Positions 1-9,369 are shown, counted from the stretch's first letter. The stretch: 64,000 nt of DNA from Kineosporia mesophila (GCF_021129235.1 NZ_JAJOMA010000019.1:97668-161667); one strand, 5' to 3'. Numbers and translations: made by a program. The notes: generated by a model from the sequence alone, not told the origin.

Positions 1-23
1 GGTGGCACGGTCGAGTTCGCGCA

Positions 24-802
24 TCACCTGGCCGACCACGTTCTGCGGATCTTGAAGCGCCCGACCGCGGCGTCGCGGCTGCCGACCACGTCGAAGAACT
101 CCGTGTTCGTGGCGCGCGGGCCGACAGGCTTGATCCGTACGGCGGCCGCTGACGGGATGGGAAGAGCCAACACCGCAACAGCTATCGGAGTAGTTCCGCG
201 TAGCCGGTTGACCAGGGTCACGACCTGTCCGAGGGCGGAGTCGGCCGACCCCGCACCCAGAGCCGAGCCGACCGGGGCGCCGGCCGGGACCGCGTCCTCC
301 AGTTTGGTCGCCGACGTGCCGGACGGGATCTCGGTGATACCGGTGACGGCGAGCGCGCCCTCCCGGTACAGGGATGCGAGCGGGCCCAGTCCGGCGATGG
401 ACGCGTAACTCTGGTGCTGACGGTCGGCGAGGAAGGCCCGTCCCGCCTGGGCCTGGGTGCGGGTGCGGGTGCGGGTGCGCGTAATCCGGGCCATGTGCTG
501 CATGGTTCGCGCGCAGCACCGGGCGGAGAGCACGGTGCCGGCGTTCCAGGCGCTGCCGGTGTTCCAGAGCTGGCTCATGGCGCCCCGAATGCGAACGGCG
601 GCGTTGGTTTCGGCGGTGCCGTTCGCGGCGATGTTGGTCGTGTAGGAGTCGGTGAACGCCTGGCCGGTGGCGATTGCGGTGAGCGGGGCGGCGGAGGCCG
701 GACCGGACCGGAGGGCAGCGCGGGCCCGGCGGCCAGACCGGCGGAGCCGGCGAGGGCGGCGCGCAGGAGGATACGGCGGTTCGGAAGGAGGGACGCAGGC
801 AT
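24..802 (-). pseudogene. Remnant of a secreted PAP2-type acid phosphatase
   Basis: Reading from 802 on the minus strand gives a twin-arginine-like signal (PNRRILLRAALAG), but the frame is lost near 700-711. There a 5-base unit (ggacc on the + strand) is present twice; removing one copy joins the signal, through a clean A-S-A cleavage site, to the mature protein. The mature part includes segments such as DRQHQSYASIAGLGP and VVTLVNRLRG, which I associate with actinobacterial PAP2-family phosphatases. After that point the family sequence stops, so the histidine-containing catalytic C-terminus is not seen. A second frame change near 50-60 is needed to continue to the window edge. A run of R-T repeats (about 455-480) comes from a gggtgc hexamer repeated in tandem. 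Family assignment is from memory of the motif style; that it is broken is seen directly. Confidence 0.5.
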
Positions 803-909
803 CGCGCCGATTGTGCACAGGTCCGGTCGGGTCTCTGCGAACGTCGAGCGGTGCGGGGTTAACTGCCTGTGAACCCCTCAGCGTGGCCTGTCATTTTTTT
901 CCTACTTTC

Positions 910-940
910 TTGACCGACATTGTCAGGTTGTGCTCAGATA
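910..940 (+). promoter_or_regulatory. Possible promoter of the peptide transporter operon
   Basis: TTGACC at 910-915 resembles a -35 box, followed about 19 bases later by CAGATA at 935-940. It lies 50-80 bases before the first permease start. The -10 match is weak, so this is tentative. Confidence 0.3.
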
Positions 941-988
941 GCGGTTGCTCGCGTGAACCAATCGCACCATTCGTACCGTGATCGGAAG

Positions 989-1903
989 ATGATGAGGACC
1001 AGGCGCCACCCCCGGCAGTTCCTGGCCGACCGCTGGGCCGTCGCGGGCGGGGTCGTCGTCGCCGGGTTCCTGCTCGTCGCCGCCACCGCCTCGGCGCTCA
1101 CCGCTGTCGAGGGGCAGGATCCGTACACGTACCACCTGGACGCGCTGGACGACACCGGCAGGCCGGTCGGCTTCGGCGGAGGGATCAGCGGGACGCACTG
1201 GTTCGGGGTCGAACCACTCACTGGCCGCGACCTTTTCGCCATCGTCACGCACGGCGCCCAGACATCGCTGACCGTCGGGCTGGCCGCCACCGTGATCGCC
1301 ATGCTCATCGGTGTCCTGGTCGGCGTCACCGCCGGGTTCTTCGGCGGCTGGTACGACCGGCTGGTCAGCCGCGCGATCGACGTCCTCTACGGCTTTCCCT
1401 ACCTGGTCTTCATGATCGCCCTGGGGGCCGTCGTCTCCGCGAAGTTCCCGCGTACCTGGCTGGTGGTGCTGGTGATCGGGGCCTTCGGCTGGCCGACCGT
1501 GGCCCGGGTGGTGCGCGGTCAGACCCTGGCCCTGAAACACCGCACGTTCGTAGTGGCCTCGACTGCGATGGGCGCCGGGCCGGGGCACGTGCTGGTGCGG
1601 CAGATCCTGCCCCATCTCGGCGTGACGATCATCGTCTACACCACGATCCTCATCCCCGGCCTGATCGGCGTCGAGGCGGCCCTGTCGTTCCTCGGGGTCG
1701 GGGTGCCGGCCCCGACGCCGTCCTGGGGCCGGTCCATCGGCGAGGGCGTCGGCTGGGTGCAGACCGACCCGATGTTCCTGGTCTTCCCCGGCGGGGCCCT
1801 GTTCGCGATCACCCTGGCGTTCAACCTGCTCGGCGACGGACTGCGTGACCTCCTCGATCCCCGCTCGGTCCGCCGCCGTCCGGAGGCAGGTGCCCGGCCG
1901 TGA
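989..1903 (+). CDS. Peptide-type ABC transporter permease (DppC/OppC-like)
   Basis: Integral membrane permease of a nickel/dipeptide/oligopeptide importer, about 304 residues from the ATG at 989. An upstream start at 920 would add an implausible non-membrane leader. One membrane segment near the N-terminus (VAGGVVVAGFLLVAATAS) is followed by a periplasmic loop. A BPD_transp_1 core follows with five more hydrophobic segments. The EAA-type loop that contacts the ATPase is visible around STAMGAGPGHVLVRQILPH. DppC-like proteins typically carry this long first loop and the conserved C-terminal SFLGVG and SWG motifs, both present (ALSFLGVGV, SWGRSIG). The stop overlaps the next permease start (GTGA), so the two are translationally coupled. 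The order permease, permease, receptor, ATPase is unusual only in that the DppC-like gene comes first. Substrate cannot be read from the sequence. Confidence 0.9.
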   Translation: MMRTRRHPRQFLADRWAVAGGVVVAGFLLVAATASALTAVEGQDPYTYHLDALDDTGRPVGFGGGISGTHWFGVEPLTGRDLFAIVTHGAQTSLTVGLAATVIAMLIGVLVGVTAGFFGGWYDRLVSRAIDVLYGFPYLVFMIALGAVVSAKFPRTWLVVLVIGAFGWPTVARVVRGQTLALKHRTFVVASTAMGAGPGHVLVRQILPHLGVTIIVYTTILIPGLIGVEAALSFLGVGVPAPTPSWGRSIGEGVGWVQTDPMFLVFPGGALFAITLAFNLLGDGLRDLLDPRSVRRRPEAGARP

Positions 1904-2901
1904 GGCGTACGAGATTCCTGGCCGGCCGGCTGGTGAGCATGCTCGCTGTGCTGGTCGTGATCAGCCTGCTGACCTACGCCGTGTTCTTCCTGCTGCCCTC
2001 CGACCCGGCCCAGATGTCGTGCGGCAAGCCCTGCACACCCGACGGGCTGGCCCAGGCGAGCGCCTTCATGGGGTTCGACAAGCCCTGGTGGCAGCAGTAC
2101 CTCGACTTCGTGGCAGGGATTTTCCGGGGCCGCAGCTTCGGCCGAGGCCCGGCCGCGGTGCACTGCTCGGCGCCCTGCTTCGGGTACTCGTTCCAGCTGA
2201 ACCAGCCGGTGACGCAGCTGATCTGGGCCCGGATCCCGGTCACCTTCTCGATCGCCATCGGTGCGGCCGCGCTGTGGCTGGTGCTGGGAGTGAGCCTGGG
2301 GGTGCTCGCCGCGGTCCGGAAGGGCACGGCGATCGACCGGTCCGCGATGGCCTTCGCGGTCGCGGGGGTCTCGGCGCCGGTCTACCTGCTCGGTCTTCTC
2401 GGCATCCTGCTGTTCGGCTTCACCCTCGACCTGGTTCCGGTCAGCGGATACGTCCCGCTGACCGAGAGCCCCGTGGACTGGGCCTGGCACCTGGTGCTCC
2501 CGTGGTGCGTCCTCGCGCTCTTCACCTCCGCCGTCTACGCCCGCCTCACCCGTGGGCAGATGCTGGAGGTGCTGGAGGAGGACTACATCCGCACCGCCCG
2601 GGCCAAGGGACTGACCGAGCGCAAGGTGGTCGGCTGGCACGCCCTGCGCAACGTGCTCATCCCGGTGGTCACCGTCTTCGGCTCCGACCTCGGGCAACTC
2701 CTGGGCGGCGCGATCATCACCGAACGCGTCTTCAGCATGCAGGGCCTCGGATCGTTGCTCCTGCAGGCCGTGGGCACCGGCGACCTGCCGCTCGTGCTCG
2801 GCACCGTGCTCTTCTCCGCCTTTCTCGTCGTGCTCGCCAATTTCGCCGTCGATGTCGTCTACGGCGCGCTCGACCCCCGTGTCTCGGAGACATCCGGATA
2901 A
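1900..2901 (+). CDS. Peptide-type ABC transporter permease (DppB/OppB-like)
   Basis: Second permease of the importer, 333 residues, starting at a GTG that overlaps the previous stop. It has the DppB pattern: an N-terminal membrane helix, a large extracytoplasmic loop, then the permease core with the EAA loop (YIRTARAKGLTERKVVGWHALRN) and the C-terminal D-P-R motif (GALDPRV). The loop contains two Cys pairs, CGKPC and CSAPC; similar pairs occur in other actinobacterial DppB proteins and could form disulfides outside the membrane (inference). It pairs with the upstream DppC-like protein and precedes the receptor gene by 17 bases. Confidence 0.92.
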   Translation: MRRTRFLAGRLVSMLAVLVVISLLTYAVFFLLPSDPAQMSCGKPCTPDGLAQASAFMGFDKPWWQQYLDFVAGIFRGRSFGRGPAAVHCSAPCFGYSFQLNQPVTQLIWARIPVTFSIAIGAAALWLVLGVSLGVLAAVRKGTAIDRSAMAFAVAGVSAPVYLLGLLGILLFGFTLDLVPVSGYVPLTESPVDWAWHLVLPWCVLALFTSAVYARLTRGQMLEVLEEDYIRTARAKGLTERKVVGWHALRNVLIPVVTVFGSDLGQLLGGAIITERVFSMQGLGSLLLQAVGTGDLPLVLGTVLFSAFLVVLANFAVDVVYGALDPRVSETSG

Positions 2902-2918
2902 CCAGGATTGGATACCTG

Positions 2919-4598
2919 ATGAGTCGTCGTCCCTCCCTGAGCGTCGCCGCGGTGGCAGTCGCCGCCGCGCTGGCGCTGACCGCCTGCAATGCCAACTCCG
3001 ACTCCGACACCGCCGGTCAGAGCACCACGTCGTCCACCCAGAAGGGTGGCGAGCTGACCATTCTCACGAGCTCGTCCACGGTGACGCTCGACCCGGCCAA
3101 GAGCTCGAACCTGGCCATCACCACGCTGGGCCTGTTCAACCGGCGGCTGACGAGCTGGGAGATCGAGCCCGGCAAGACCGCCCAGGCCGTTCCCGACCTG
3201 GCCACCGACACCGGAACCCCCAGTGACGACGGCAAGACGTGGACCTACCACCTCAAGAGCGGCCTGAAGTTCTCCGACGGCAGCCCGATCACCTCGCAAG
3301 ACGTCAAGTACGGCGTCGAGAGGTCTTTCGCACCGGAGCTTTCCGGCGGCCTGGGCTATCACAAGAGCCTGCTGGAGGACGGGGAGAAGTACCAGGGCCC
3401 CTACACCGACGGCGACCTGGACTCGATCGAGACCCCCGACGACACCACCATCGTCTTCCACCTGAACGTCTCCTACGGTGACTGGCCCTGGATCGTGTCG
3501 ATGCCGGCCTTCTCACCGGTCCCGAAGTCGGCCGACGCGAAACCGCAGGAGTACGGCCAGCATCCGGTCTCGTCCGGCCCCTACCAGGTGGACTCCTACA
3601 AGGAGGGTTCCACGCTCTCCCTGAGCCGGAACCCGAACTGGGACCAGTCCACCGACGAGGTCCGCACCGCCGGACCGGACAAGATCACGTTCCAGCTCGG
3701 CCAGGACGACACCGTCGCGGCCCAGAAACTGATCGCCGACTCCGGCGACGACAAGAACGCCTTCCAGGCCTCGTTCGTCCCGCCCGCGCAGCTCTCCCAG
3801 ATCCAGAGCAACGCGGATGCCAAGTCGCGGCTGGTCACGTCGGACGCGGGTGCTCTGGCCTACCTGGCGATCAACGTGAAGCACAAGCCGCTCGACGACC
3901 TCAAGGTGCGGCAGGCGCTGGAGTACGCCGTCGACAAGAAGGCCTTCCAGATCGCCGTGGGTGGATCGATCGGTGGCGAGCCCGCCACCACGCTCATCAC
4001 CCCGGGCATCGCCGGTCGCCAGGACTACGACCTGTACCCCGCCGGTGAGAGCGGCGACGTGGACAAGGCCAAGCAGCTGCTGGCAGACGCCGGCAACCCG
4101 AAGCTGTCCCTGACCCTCCTGGTCGAGAGCGACCCGGTGGAGGTGCTGAAGGCGCAGGCCATCCAGCAGGGCCTGAAGCGGGCCGGTATCGAGGTCACGA
4201 TCAAGTCCGAGGAGTCCGACGCCTGGTACGCCGACGTGACCTCCGACAAGGGCGACTACGACCTGGCCCTGGCCAGCTGGCAGCCCGACTTCCCCAGCGC
4301 CAACGGCAACATCCAGCCGCTGTTCGCCTCCAGTGAGATCGGCGGCGGCGGGTTCAACCTGTCCCGTTATTCCGAGCCCGAGGTCGACGACCTGATCCAG
4401 CAGGCCAGCGCGGCGACGGACCCGGCCCAGGCCGAGAAGCTCTGGGCGCAGGCCGACAAGCGCATCCTCCAGGACGCCCCGGTCGTGCCGCTGCTGTTCA
4501 AGAAGAACTCGTTCCTGCACGGATCGAACGTGCAGAACTTCTTCGTCACCCCGTTCCCGGCCTACCCGAACTACCTGAAGGTCTCACTGTCCAAGTGA
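2919..4598 (+). CDS. Extracellular peptide-binding lipoprotein (SBP family 5)
   Basis: Substrate receptor of the importer, 559 residues from the ATG at 2919; the frame stays open further upstream, but only as overlap with the permease gene. Signal peptide with lipobox LTAC, Cys about residue 24, followed by a Ser/Thr/Gly-rich tether. The mature part is a family 5 (DppA/OppA-like) protein: FNRRLTSWEI, KTWTYHLKSGLKFSDGSPITSQDV near the N-terminal lobe and later VRQALEYAVDKKAF, the usual family landmarks. It should be exported, lipid-anchored to the outer face of the membrane, and pass peptides or related ligands to the permease pair. The stop overlaps the ATPase start (GTGA). Confidence 0.92.
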   Translation: MSRRPSLSVAAVAVAAALALTACNANSDSDTAGQSTTSSTQKGGELTILTSSSTVTLDPAKSSNLAITTLGLFNRRLTSWEIEPGKTAQAVPDLATDTGTPSDDGKTWTYHLKSGLKFSDGSPITSQDVKYGVERSFAPELSGGLGYHKSLLEDGEKYQGPYTDGDLDSIETPDDTTIVFHLNVSYGDWPWIVSMPAFSPVPKSADAKPQEYGQHPVSSGPYQVDSYKEGSTLSLSRNPNWDQSTDEVRTAGPDKITFQLGQDDTVAAQKLIADSGDDKNAFQASFVPPAQLSQIQSNADAKSRLVTSDAGALAYLAINVKHKPLDDLKVRQALEYAVDKKAFQIAVGGSIGGEPATTLITPGIAGRQDYDLYPAGESGDVDKAKQLLADAGNPKLSLTLLVESDPVEVLKAQAIQQGLKRAGIEVTIKSEESDAWYADVTSDKGDYDLALASWQPDFPSANGNIQPLFASSEIGGGGFNLSRYSEPEVDDLIQQASAATDPAQAEKLWAQADKRILQDAPVVPLLFKKNSFLHGSNVQNFFVTPFPAYPNYLKVSLSK

Positions 4599-6283
4599 CC
4601 AGCTCCCCGCAGGCTCCAGTCCTCGCCGTCGACCATCTGACCGTCTCGTTCGAGGCCGACGGGGGGCTGGTGCCTGCCGTCCGCGGTACGGCCTTCGAGC
4701 TGCACCGCGGACGGGTGCTGGCCCTGGTGGGTGAGTCCGGCTCCGGCAAGAGCGTCACCGCGACGGCCGTGCTCGGGCTGCTTCCCGACAACGCCCGGGT
4801 CGGCGGCAGTATCCGGCTGAACGGTGAGGAGCTGCTCGGGACGACCCCCGCCCGGCTCCGTCAGGTGCGGGGCGGTGAGATCGGCACCATCTTCCAGGAG
4901 CCGATGACCGCGCTGAACCCGGTCTTCACGGTGGGCGCGCAGATCGCCGAGGCGATCCGGGCCCACCGGGAGGTGTCGCGCCGCGACGCCGGTGACCAGG
5001 TCGTCCGTCTGCTCACCACGGTCGGGTTGAGCGATCCGGCCCGGATCGCCGGCGCCTACCCCCATGAACTCTCCGGCGGCCAGCTCCAGCGGGCGATGAT
5101 CGCCATGGCGATCAGCTGCGACCCGGTCGTGCTGATCGCGGACGAACCCACCACCGCCCTGGACGTCACGGTGCAGGCCGGCATCCTGGAACTGCTGCGT
5201 GACCTGGGCCGGCGCCTCGACACCGCGATCCTGCTGATCACGCACGACATGGGCGTCGTGGCCGACCTGGCCGACGACGTCGTCGTGATGAAAGACGGTG
5301 AGGTGGTCGAAACTGCGCCAGTATTAGACATTTTCGAAGCACCCCAGCACGAGTACACGCAGAATCTTCTGCAGGCCGTGCCCCGCCTGCCCGAGCTGAG
5401 TCTCGACTCCCCCGATTCCCCCGGCACCGACTTCGACGGCACCGCACTGGTGAGAATTGAGGACGTCGTGGTCACCTACCAGGGGCGGCATCGCGCCGGT
5501 GCGGTGCGCGCCGTGGACGGCATCGACCTGCACATCGAGGCCGGGGAGGTGCTCGGCCTGGTCGGCGAGTCCGGCTCCGGCAAGTCCACGATCGGCCGGG
5601 CTCTGGCCGGCCTGGTCCCGGTGACCTCGGGCCGGCTCGAAGTGGCCGGTATCGACGTGGCCGCCGCATCCCGCAAAGCTTTTCGGGGAGCACGCACCCT
5701 GCGCGGCATCCGGACCCGGATGGGCATCGTCTTCCAGGACCCGGCCTCGTCGCTCAACCCCCGGCACACGATCGGCGCCAGTATCGCCGAACCCCTCACC
5801 CTGCACAGCGATCTGCGCGGCCCCGCCCTCCAGCAGCGGGTCGCCGAGCTGGTGGACGCGGTCCGGCTACCGGCCGACTTCGCCGGCCGCTACCCCCACG
5901 AGATGTCCGGCGGCCAGCGTCAGCGCGTAGCCATCGCCCGGGCCCTGGCCCTGAACCCGGCCCTGCTGATCGCGGACGAACCCACCAGCGCCCTCGACGT
6001 CTCGGTCCAGGCCGCCATCCTCCGGCTACTGAAAGACCTGCAGACCCGGTTCGGCTTCGGCTGCCTGTTCATCAGCCACGACCTGGCCGTGGTCGAGCAA
6101 CTGGCCGATCGGGTGGCGGTGATGCACCACGGCCGGATCGTGGAACAGGGCCCCACCGCCCGTGTCCTGCGAGCGCCGCAGCAGCTCTACACCCAGCGTC
6201 TGCTGGCCGCCGCCCCCGTCGCCGATCCCGCGCTCCAGCGCAGGCGCCGCCAGGCCTGGTACGAGCTGACCACCCAGCCGTGA
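4595..6283 (+). CDS. Fused dipeptide ABC transporter ATPase (DppD-DppF type)
   Basis: 562 residues with two complete ABC ATPase domains in one chain, so it can energise the heterodimeric permease alone. Domain 1 (about 10-265): Walker A GESGSGKS, signature LSGGQ, Walker B VLIADEPTT. Domain 2 (about 285-545): Walker A GESGSGKST, signature MSGGQ, Walker B LLIADEPTSALD, switch His in FISHD. Each half has the oligopeptide-type C-terminal extension (EAPQHEYTQNLL and RAPQQLYTQRLL). Fusion of the D and F subunits is common in actinobacteria and proteobacteria. Last gene of the operon; the next gene is convergent. Confidence 0.93.
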   Translation: MTSSPQAPVLAVDHLTVSFEADGGLVPAVRGTAFELHRGRVLALVGESGSGKSVTATAVLGLLPDNARVGGSIRLNGEELLGTTPARLRQVRGGEIGTIFQEPMTALNPVFTVGAQIAEAIRAHREVSRRDAGDQVVRLLTTVGLSDPARIAGAYPHELSGGQLQRAMIAMAISCDPVVLIADEPTTALDVTVQAGILELLRDLGRRLDTAILLITHDMGVVADLADDVVVMKDGEVVETAPVLDIFEAPQHEYTQNLLQAVPRLPELSLDSPDSPGTDFDGTALVRIEDVVVTYQGRHRAGAVRAVDGIDLHIEAGEVLGLVGESGSGKSTIGRALAGLVPVTSGRLEVAGIDVAAASRKAFRGARTLRGIRTRMGIVFQDPASSLNPRHTIGASIAEPLTLHSDLRGPALQQRVAELVDAVRLPADFAGRYPHEMSGGQRQRVAIARALALNPALLIADEPTSALDVSVQAAILRLLKDLQTRFGFGCLFISHDLAVVEQLADRVAVMHHGRIVEQGPTARVLRAPQQLYTQRLLAAAPVADPALQRRRRQAWYELTTQP

Positions 6284-6295
6284 CTCATCGTTCCG

Positions 6296-7051
6296 TCAGT
6301 TGGTCACGTCCGCCGGCTCGAGATGATCAGCCCGGTTGACCCACTCGGTCACGACCTTCCCGGGCTCCAGCCGCAACGACAGGTGACCGGTGTTGTCCAC
6401 GCGAAAACGCATCCACGGAGGGGAATCCCAGCCCAGGGCGGCGGCGAGCAGGAACTGCGCGAAGAACTGGTGACTGACCAGCACCACCACGTCGTCCAGG
6501 CGGTGGGCGGCGAACAGGCTGGACAGCACCCGCCGGGCGCGCGGCAGCGCACCTTCCAGGTCCGGCTCGAAGCCACCGGGCCACGGCTGACCGGCCCCGG
6601 GGAACAGGCCGGCCGGCGCCCGCAGCTCGCCGCCGTGCCGCTCCAGCTCTTCCAGCGTCGCCCCGGGATGGGCCACCCGGACGCCGGTTTCCTCGTCGAT
6701 GTCCTGGATGCCGCCGACCTCGTAGGCATCGGGCAGCAACACCACCGGCAGACCACTCGCCTCCGACACCGGGCGGGCCGTCGCAACCGCGCGGAGGGTC
6801 GGGCTGGCGTACAGATGGGTGGGGACGAAGGGAAGACGCCCGTCGGCCAACGCCTTACCCAGTGCCTGGGCCTGCCTGATGCCCAGCTCGGTCAGCGCGG
6901 GATCCGGAACCCGCGCCGGACAGCCCACCACTTCCTCGACGATCTGCGCACCCTCGGCCGCGGCCTTCTCGCGCGCCTGCTGCCTGGCCATCTCGGCCGT
7001 GAAATGGGCGTTGTTGGCCGACTGACCATGACGGACCAGAACGAGCTGCAT
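6296..7051 (-). CDS. Histidine phosphatase superfamily protein
   Basis: 251 residues. The N-terminal LVRHGQS is the phosphohistidine motif of the phosphoglycerate-mutase-like superfamily; the second catalytic His is in LVSHQFF and an Arg in ASPTLRAVATA also fits. A helical insertion (TAEMARQQAREKAAAEGAQ) follows the first motif. It is cytoplasmic by composition. Likely a phosphatase rather than a mutase, but the substrate cannot be inferred. It converges on the ABC operon with only 12 bases between stops; no clear terminator is visible there. Confidence 0.85.
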   Translation of the reverse strand: MQLVLVRHGQSANNAHFTAEMARQQAREKAAAEGAQIVEEVVGCPARVPDPALTELGIRQAQALGKALADGRLPFVPTHLYASPTLRAVATARPVSEASGLPVVLLPDAYEVGGIQDIDEETGVRVAHPGATLEELERHGGELRAPAGLFPGAGQPWPGGFEPDLEGALPRARRVLSSLFAAHRLDDVVVLVSHQFFAQFLLAAALGWDSPPWMRFRVDNTGHLSLRLEPGKVVTEWVNRADHLEPADVTN

Positions 7052-7108
7052 GCAGTTCAGTCAAGCACAGGCACCGGCTGGCCGGCATCGATGCGGTCAC
7101 CGGAAAGG

Positions 7109-8413
7109 TCATTGGGTGAGGGCCCGTTCGACGGCGATCCGGATGGGTGCCTCCTGCTCGACCAGGTAACCGCGATCGAGGCATCCGCGAGCCAGTGCGG
7201 CCACAGCACCGGTCCCGGTGGCCTGCGCGGCGATCCGGCGCCGGGTCGGCTCGGAGAACGGCGCCCCCGGCTCGTGTTCCTCCCGACCGACGTCGATGAC
7301 CGTGCGTTCGACCCGGGCGGGAAGCCCCCGGTCGATCCGGTCGGCGATCCGGATTCCCCCCAGATCCGCATCCGGGCAGATCAGAACCCTCTCGACGCCG
7401 AGGGCCGCCTGCGCGATCACCTCGAGCACCGGGGCCGGCGGCTGACCGTGGCACCAGATGAGGGCGACATGCGGGAACTCGTCGCAGACGGTCTCAGCCG
7501 CCTGCCGGTTCTCCATGACCACGAGCACCCGCGTTCCCACGGTGACCGAGACGGTGACGGGAAGCCGGGGCGAGAGCCGAACGTCCTGCGGGCCCGGCCA
7601 ACCCGTGAAGTCCTGCGTCACACCGGTGGGCAGCGTCGCCGCCATCGGTCCGGCCAGACCTACGTACGGACTTCGGTTGATGCCCAGCCGGGTGAGCGCA
7701 TCCAGGTCGAACCCGGCCCGGATGAACTCCTGGGCGACGCGTTCACGTACCTTCGTGTGGTGGGCGTGCGCCTGGACGAACGCCCGGGCCGAGCCGTGCC
7801 GTCGTCCGGCTTCCAGATCGGTGGCCGCGCGCACCGTCCACTCGAGCAGAGATCCCGGTGCTGTCTCCAGCAGAGCCGTTGCCACACCGGGCCATTCCGG
7901 GTCCAGCCGGTCTGCGAGCGCATCCGCCTGATCACGCAGTCGCGCGCGGCCGTCTCTGGCGTCCGACCGGCGTGCCTGATGCCCTTCGAGCAGCCGCGGA
8001 TGAGGGTCCCACCGCAAAGGGGTGTCCCGCGCCAGGTCGGCCGGGAACTCGTACACCAGGCGGATGGCGCCCACCTGCACGAGAGCGAGCGCCTTCCTCC
8101 AGGCCCGGCCCTCGAATTCCTTCTGGGCCGTCGACCACTTGCGGCTCTGCGACGTGCACCAACTCCAGTCCTGGTCATCGACCCCCGAGGCTGGACGTTC
8201 CGGTGGCCGGGTCAGGTCTTCCAGCTCGGACCGTAGTTCCACCCGCTGAGGCCGGGGAGCTCCTTTCACCGTCCTGATGCTCTTTCCCGCAGTGGCGGCG
8301 GTGGCGTACGGCGTCGTCCCTGGCGGTATCGACGGCAGATCACGCATCGCGAACTCGGTGAGTGCCGGGAGACCAGATTGCTGTCCGCTGTCGCTGGACG
8401 ACTCAGGCGTCAT
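7109..8413 (-). CDS. Toprim/DUF2399-like protein (JetD-related C-terminus)
   Basis: 434 residues. The C-terminal third carries a Toprim-style arrangement: VVMENRQAAETV (the acidic EN motif), then WCHGQPPAPVLEVI, then CPDADLGGIRIADRI, a D-x-D-x-x-G pattern. This order (EN, G-Q-P, D.D.G..IA) is what I know from DUF2399 and JetD-type proteins, which are linked to DNA cleavage in defence systems such as Wadjet. The N-terminal 240 residues are not recognised; they include a W/R-rich segment (DWSWCTSQSRKWSTAQ). No JetA/B/C or other defence genes lie beside it. Neighbours are metabolic genes. Function as a nuclease is inference from the domain only. Confidence 0.5.
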   Translation of the reverse strand: MTPESSSDSGQQSGLPALTEFAMRDLPSIPPGTTPYATAATAGKSIRTVKGAPRPQRVELRSELEDLTRPPERPASGVDDQDWSWCTSQSRKWSTAQKEFEGRAWRKALALVQVGAIRLVYEFPADLARDTPLRWDPHPRLLEGHQARRSDARDGRARLRDQADALADRLDPEWPGVATALLETAPGSLLEWTVRAATDLEAGRRHGSARAFVQAHAHHTKVRERVAQEFIRAGFDLDALTRLGINRSPYVGLAGPMAATLPTGVTQDFTGWPGPQDVRLSPRLPVTVSVTVGTRVLVVMENRQAAETVCDEFPHVALIWCHGQPPAPVLEVIAQAALGVERVLICPDADLGGIRIADRIDRGLPARVERTVIDVGREEHEPGAPFSEPTRRRIAAQATGTGAVAALARGCLDRGYLVEQEAPIRIAVERALTQ

Positions 8414-8526
8414 GGTGGGCCATTCTTCCGGTCCGACCGGATGGGCCGGTGATCACCGGAGAGATGAGTTCCGCGGGGTGGCACGGTCTACTCTGCCGAC
8501 GCATCACCGACTTCGAGGAGATACCC

Positions 8527-9141
8527 ATGGGCCGGATCGTCGTGACCGAGTTCGTGACGCTGGACGGGGTGGCGCAGGCACCCGGTGGCCCGGACGAAGA
8601 CCCCGCGGGTGGCTTCACCCATGGCGGATGGCAGGCTCCCTTCGCCGAAAAAACCTCCGGTGAAGCCATCTTCGAACAGGCCAGAACAATGGACGCCCTG
8701 CTCCTGGGCCGCCGCACGTACGACATCTTCGCCGCCTACTGGCCCACCACCCCGGTGGACAGCCCCTTCAAGGAGCTGCTCAACCGCGTCCCCAAGTACG
8801 TCGCCAGCCAGACCCTGAAGGCACCGCTGACCTGGCAGAACTCCCACCTGCTGGACCCGGGTCTTGAGGGGGCCGTCGCGCAGGTCAAGCTGCGGCACGA
8901 GGCCGTCCACGTCATCGGGAGCCTGGGTCTGCTGCAGTCCCTGCTGCGCCTGGGTCTGGTGGACCGGCTCAACCTCTGGCAGTACCCGGTTCTGCTCGGC
9001 AGCGGTACCCGGGTGTTCGGCGAGGGCACGGTTCCCGCCGCCCTCCGACTGACCGAATCCGTCAGCTACCCCAGCGGCGCCGTCCAGCTCACCTACGACG
9101 CGCTGGGCACCGCCCCGGGCTACGGCACCATGGGCGAGTGA
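8527..9141 (+). CDS. Dihydrofolate reductase family / RibD C-terminal domain protein
   Basis: 204 residues from the ATG at 8527, chosen for the GAGGAG ribosome site a few bases before it and the standard start MGRIVVTEFVTLDG. The fold is that of the RibD C-terminal/DHFR-like reductases: VTEFVTLDGV, LLLGRRTYD, HVIGSLGLLQSLLRLGLVDRL, LLGSGTRVFG. These bind NADPH, but most members outside RibD and DHFR have no known substrate. Here there are no riboflavin or folate genes nearby, so the role is open. Divergent from the Toprim-like gene. Confidence 0.85.
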   Translation: MGRIVVTEFVTLDGVAQAPGGPDEDPAGGFTHGGWQAPFAEKTSGEAIFEQARTMDALLLGRRTYDIFAAYWPTTPVDSPFKELLNRVPKYVASQTLKAPLTWQNSHLLDPGLEGAVAQVKLRHEAVHVIGSLGLLQSLLRLGLVDRLNLWQYPVLLGSGTRVFGEGTVPAALRLTESVSYPSGAVQLTYDALGTAPGYGTMGE

Positions 9142-9369
9142 GGCCGGAGAATATCAGTCGACGTGCGCCCGGGGTCGGTGACCAGGTTCCCGAGGCCAAC
9201 GGGGCCGAACGGGGCCGAACGGGGCCGGCAAGAACACCACCATGCGGTTGATGCTGCGCCTGGCGCACGCGAGCGATGCCAAGGCGCTCCACACACTGGC
9301 TTTCGTCGGCGAGGCGCGGGATAACGCCCGCCGGGTTCACGAGCTGTGCCGCCTTGACGCGGTCCCGGT
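9142..9369. other. Intergenic stretch with a decamer tandem repeat
   Basis: Between the DHFR-like gene and the convergent patatin gene. The decamer ggggccgaac is repeated three times at about 9199-9228. A 44-codon + frame (9243-9376) follows, but it runs into the patatin stop and looks like chance. Confidence 0.4.

Noticed and set aside
1845..2918. N-terminal extension of the peptide-binding lipoprotein
   Set aside because: This part is an alternate frame of the DppB permease; the signal peptide and lipobox begin at 2919.
7109..8413. Part of a Wadjet (JetABCD) defence system
   Set aside because: Only the JetD-like C-terminal domain is visible; no SMC-like, kleisin-like or other partner gene lies within reach.
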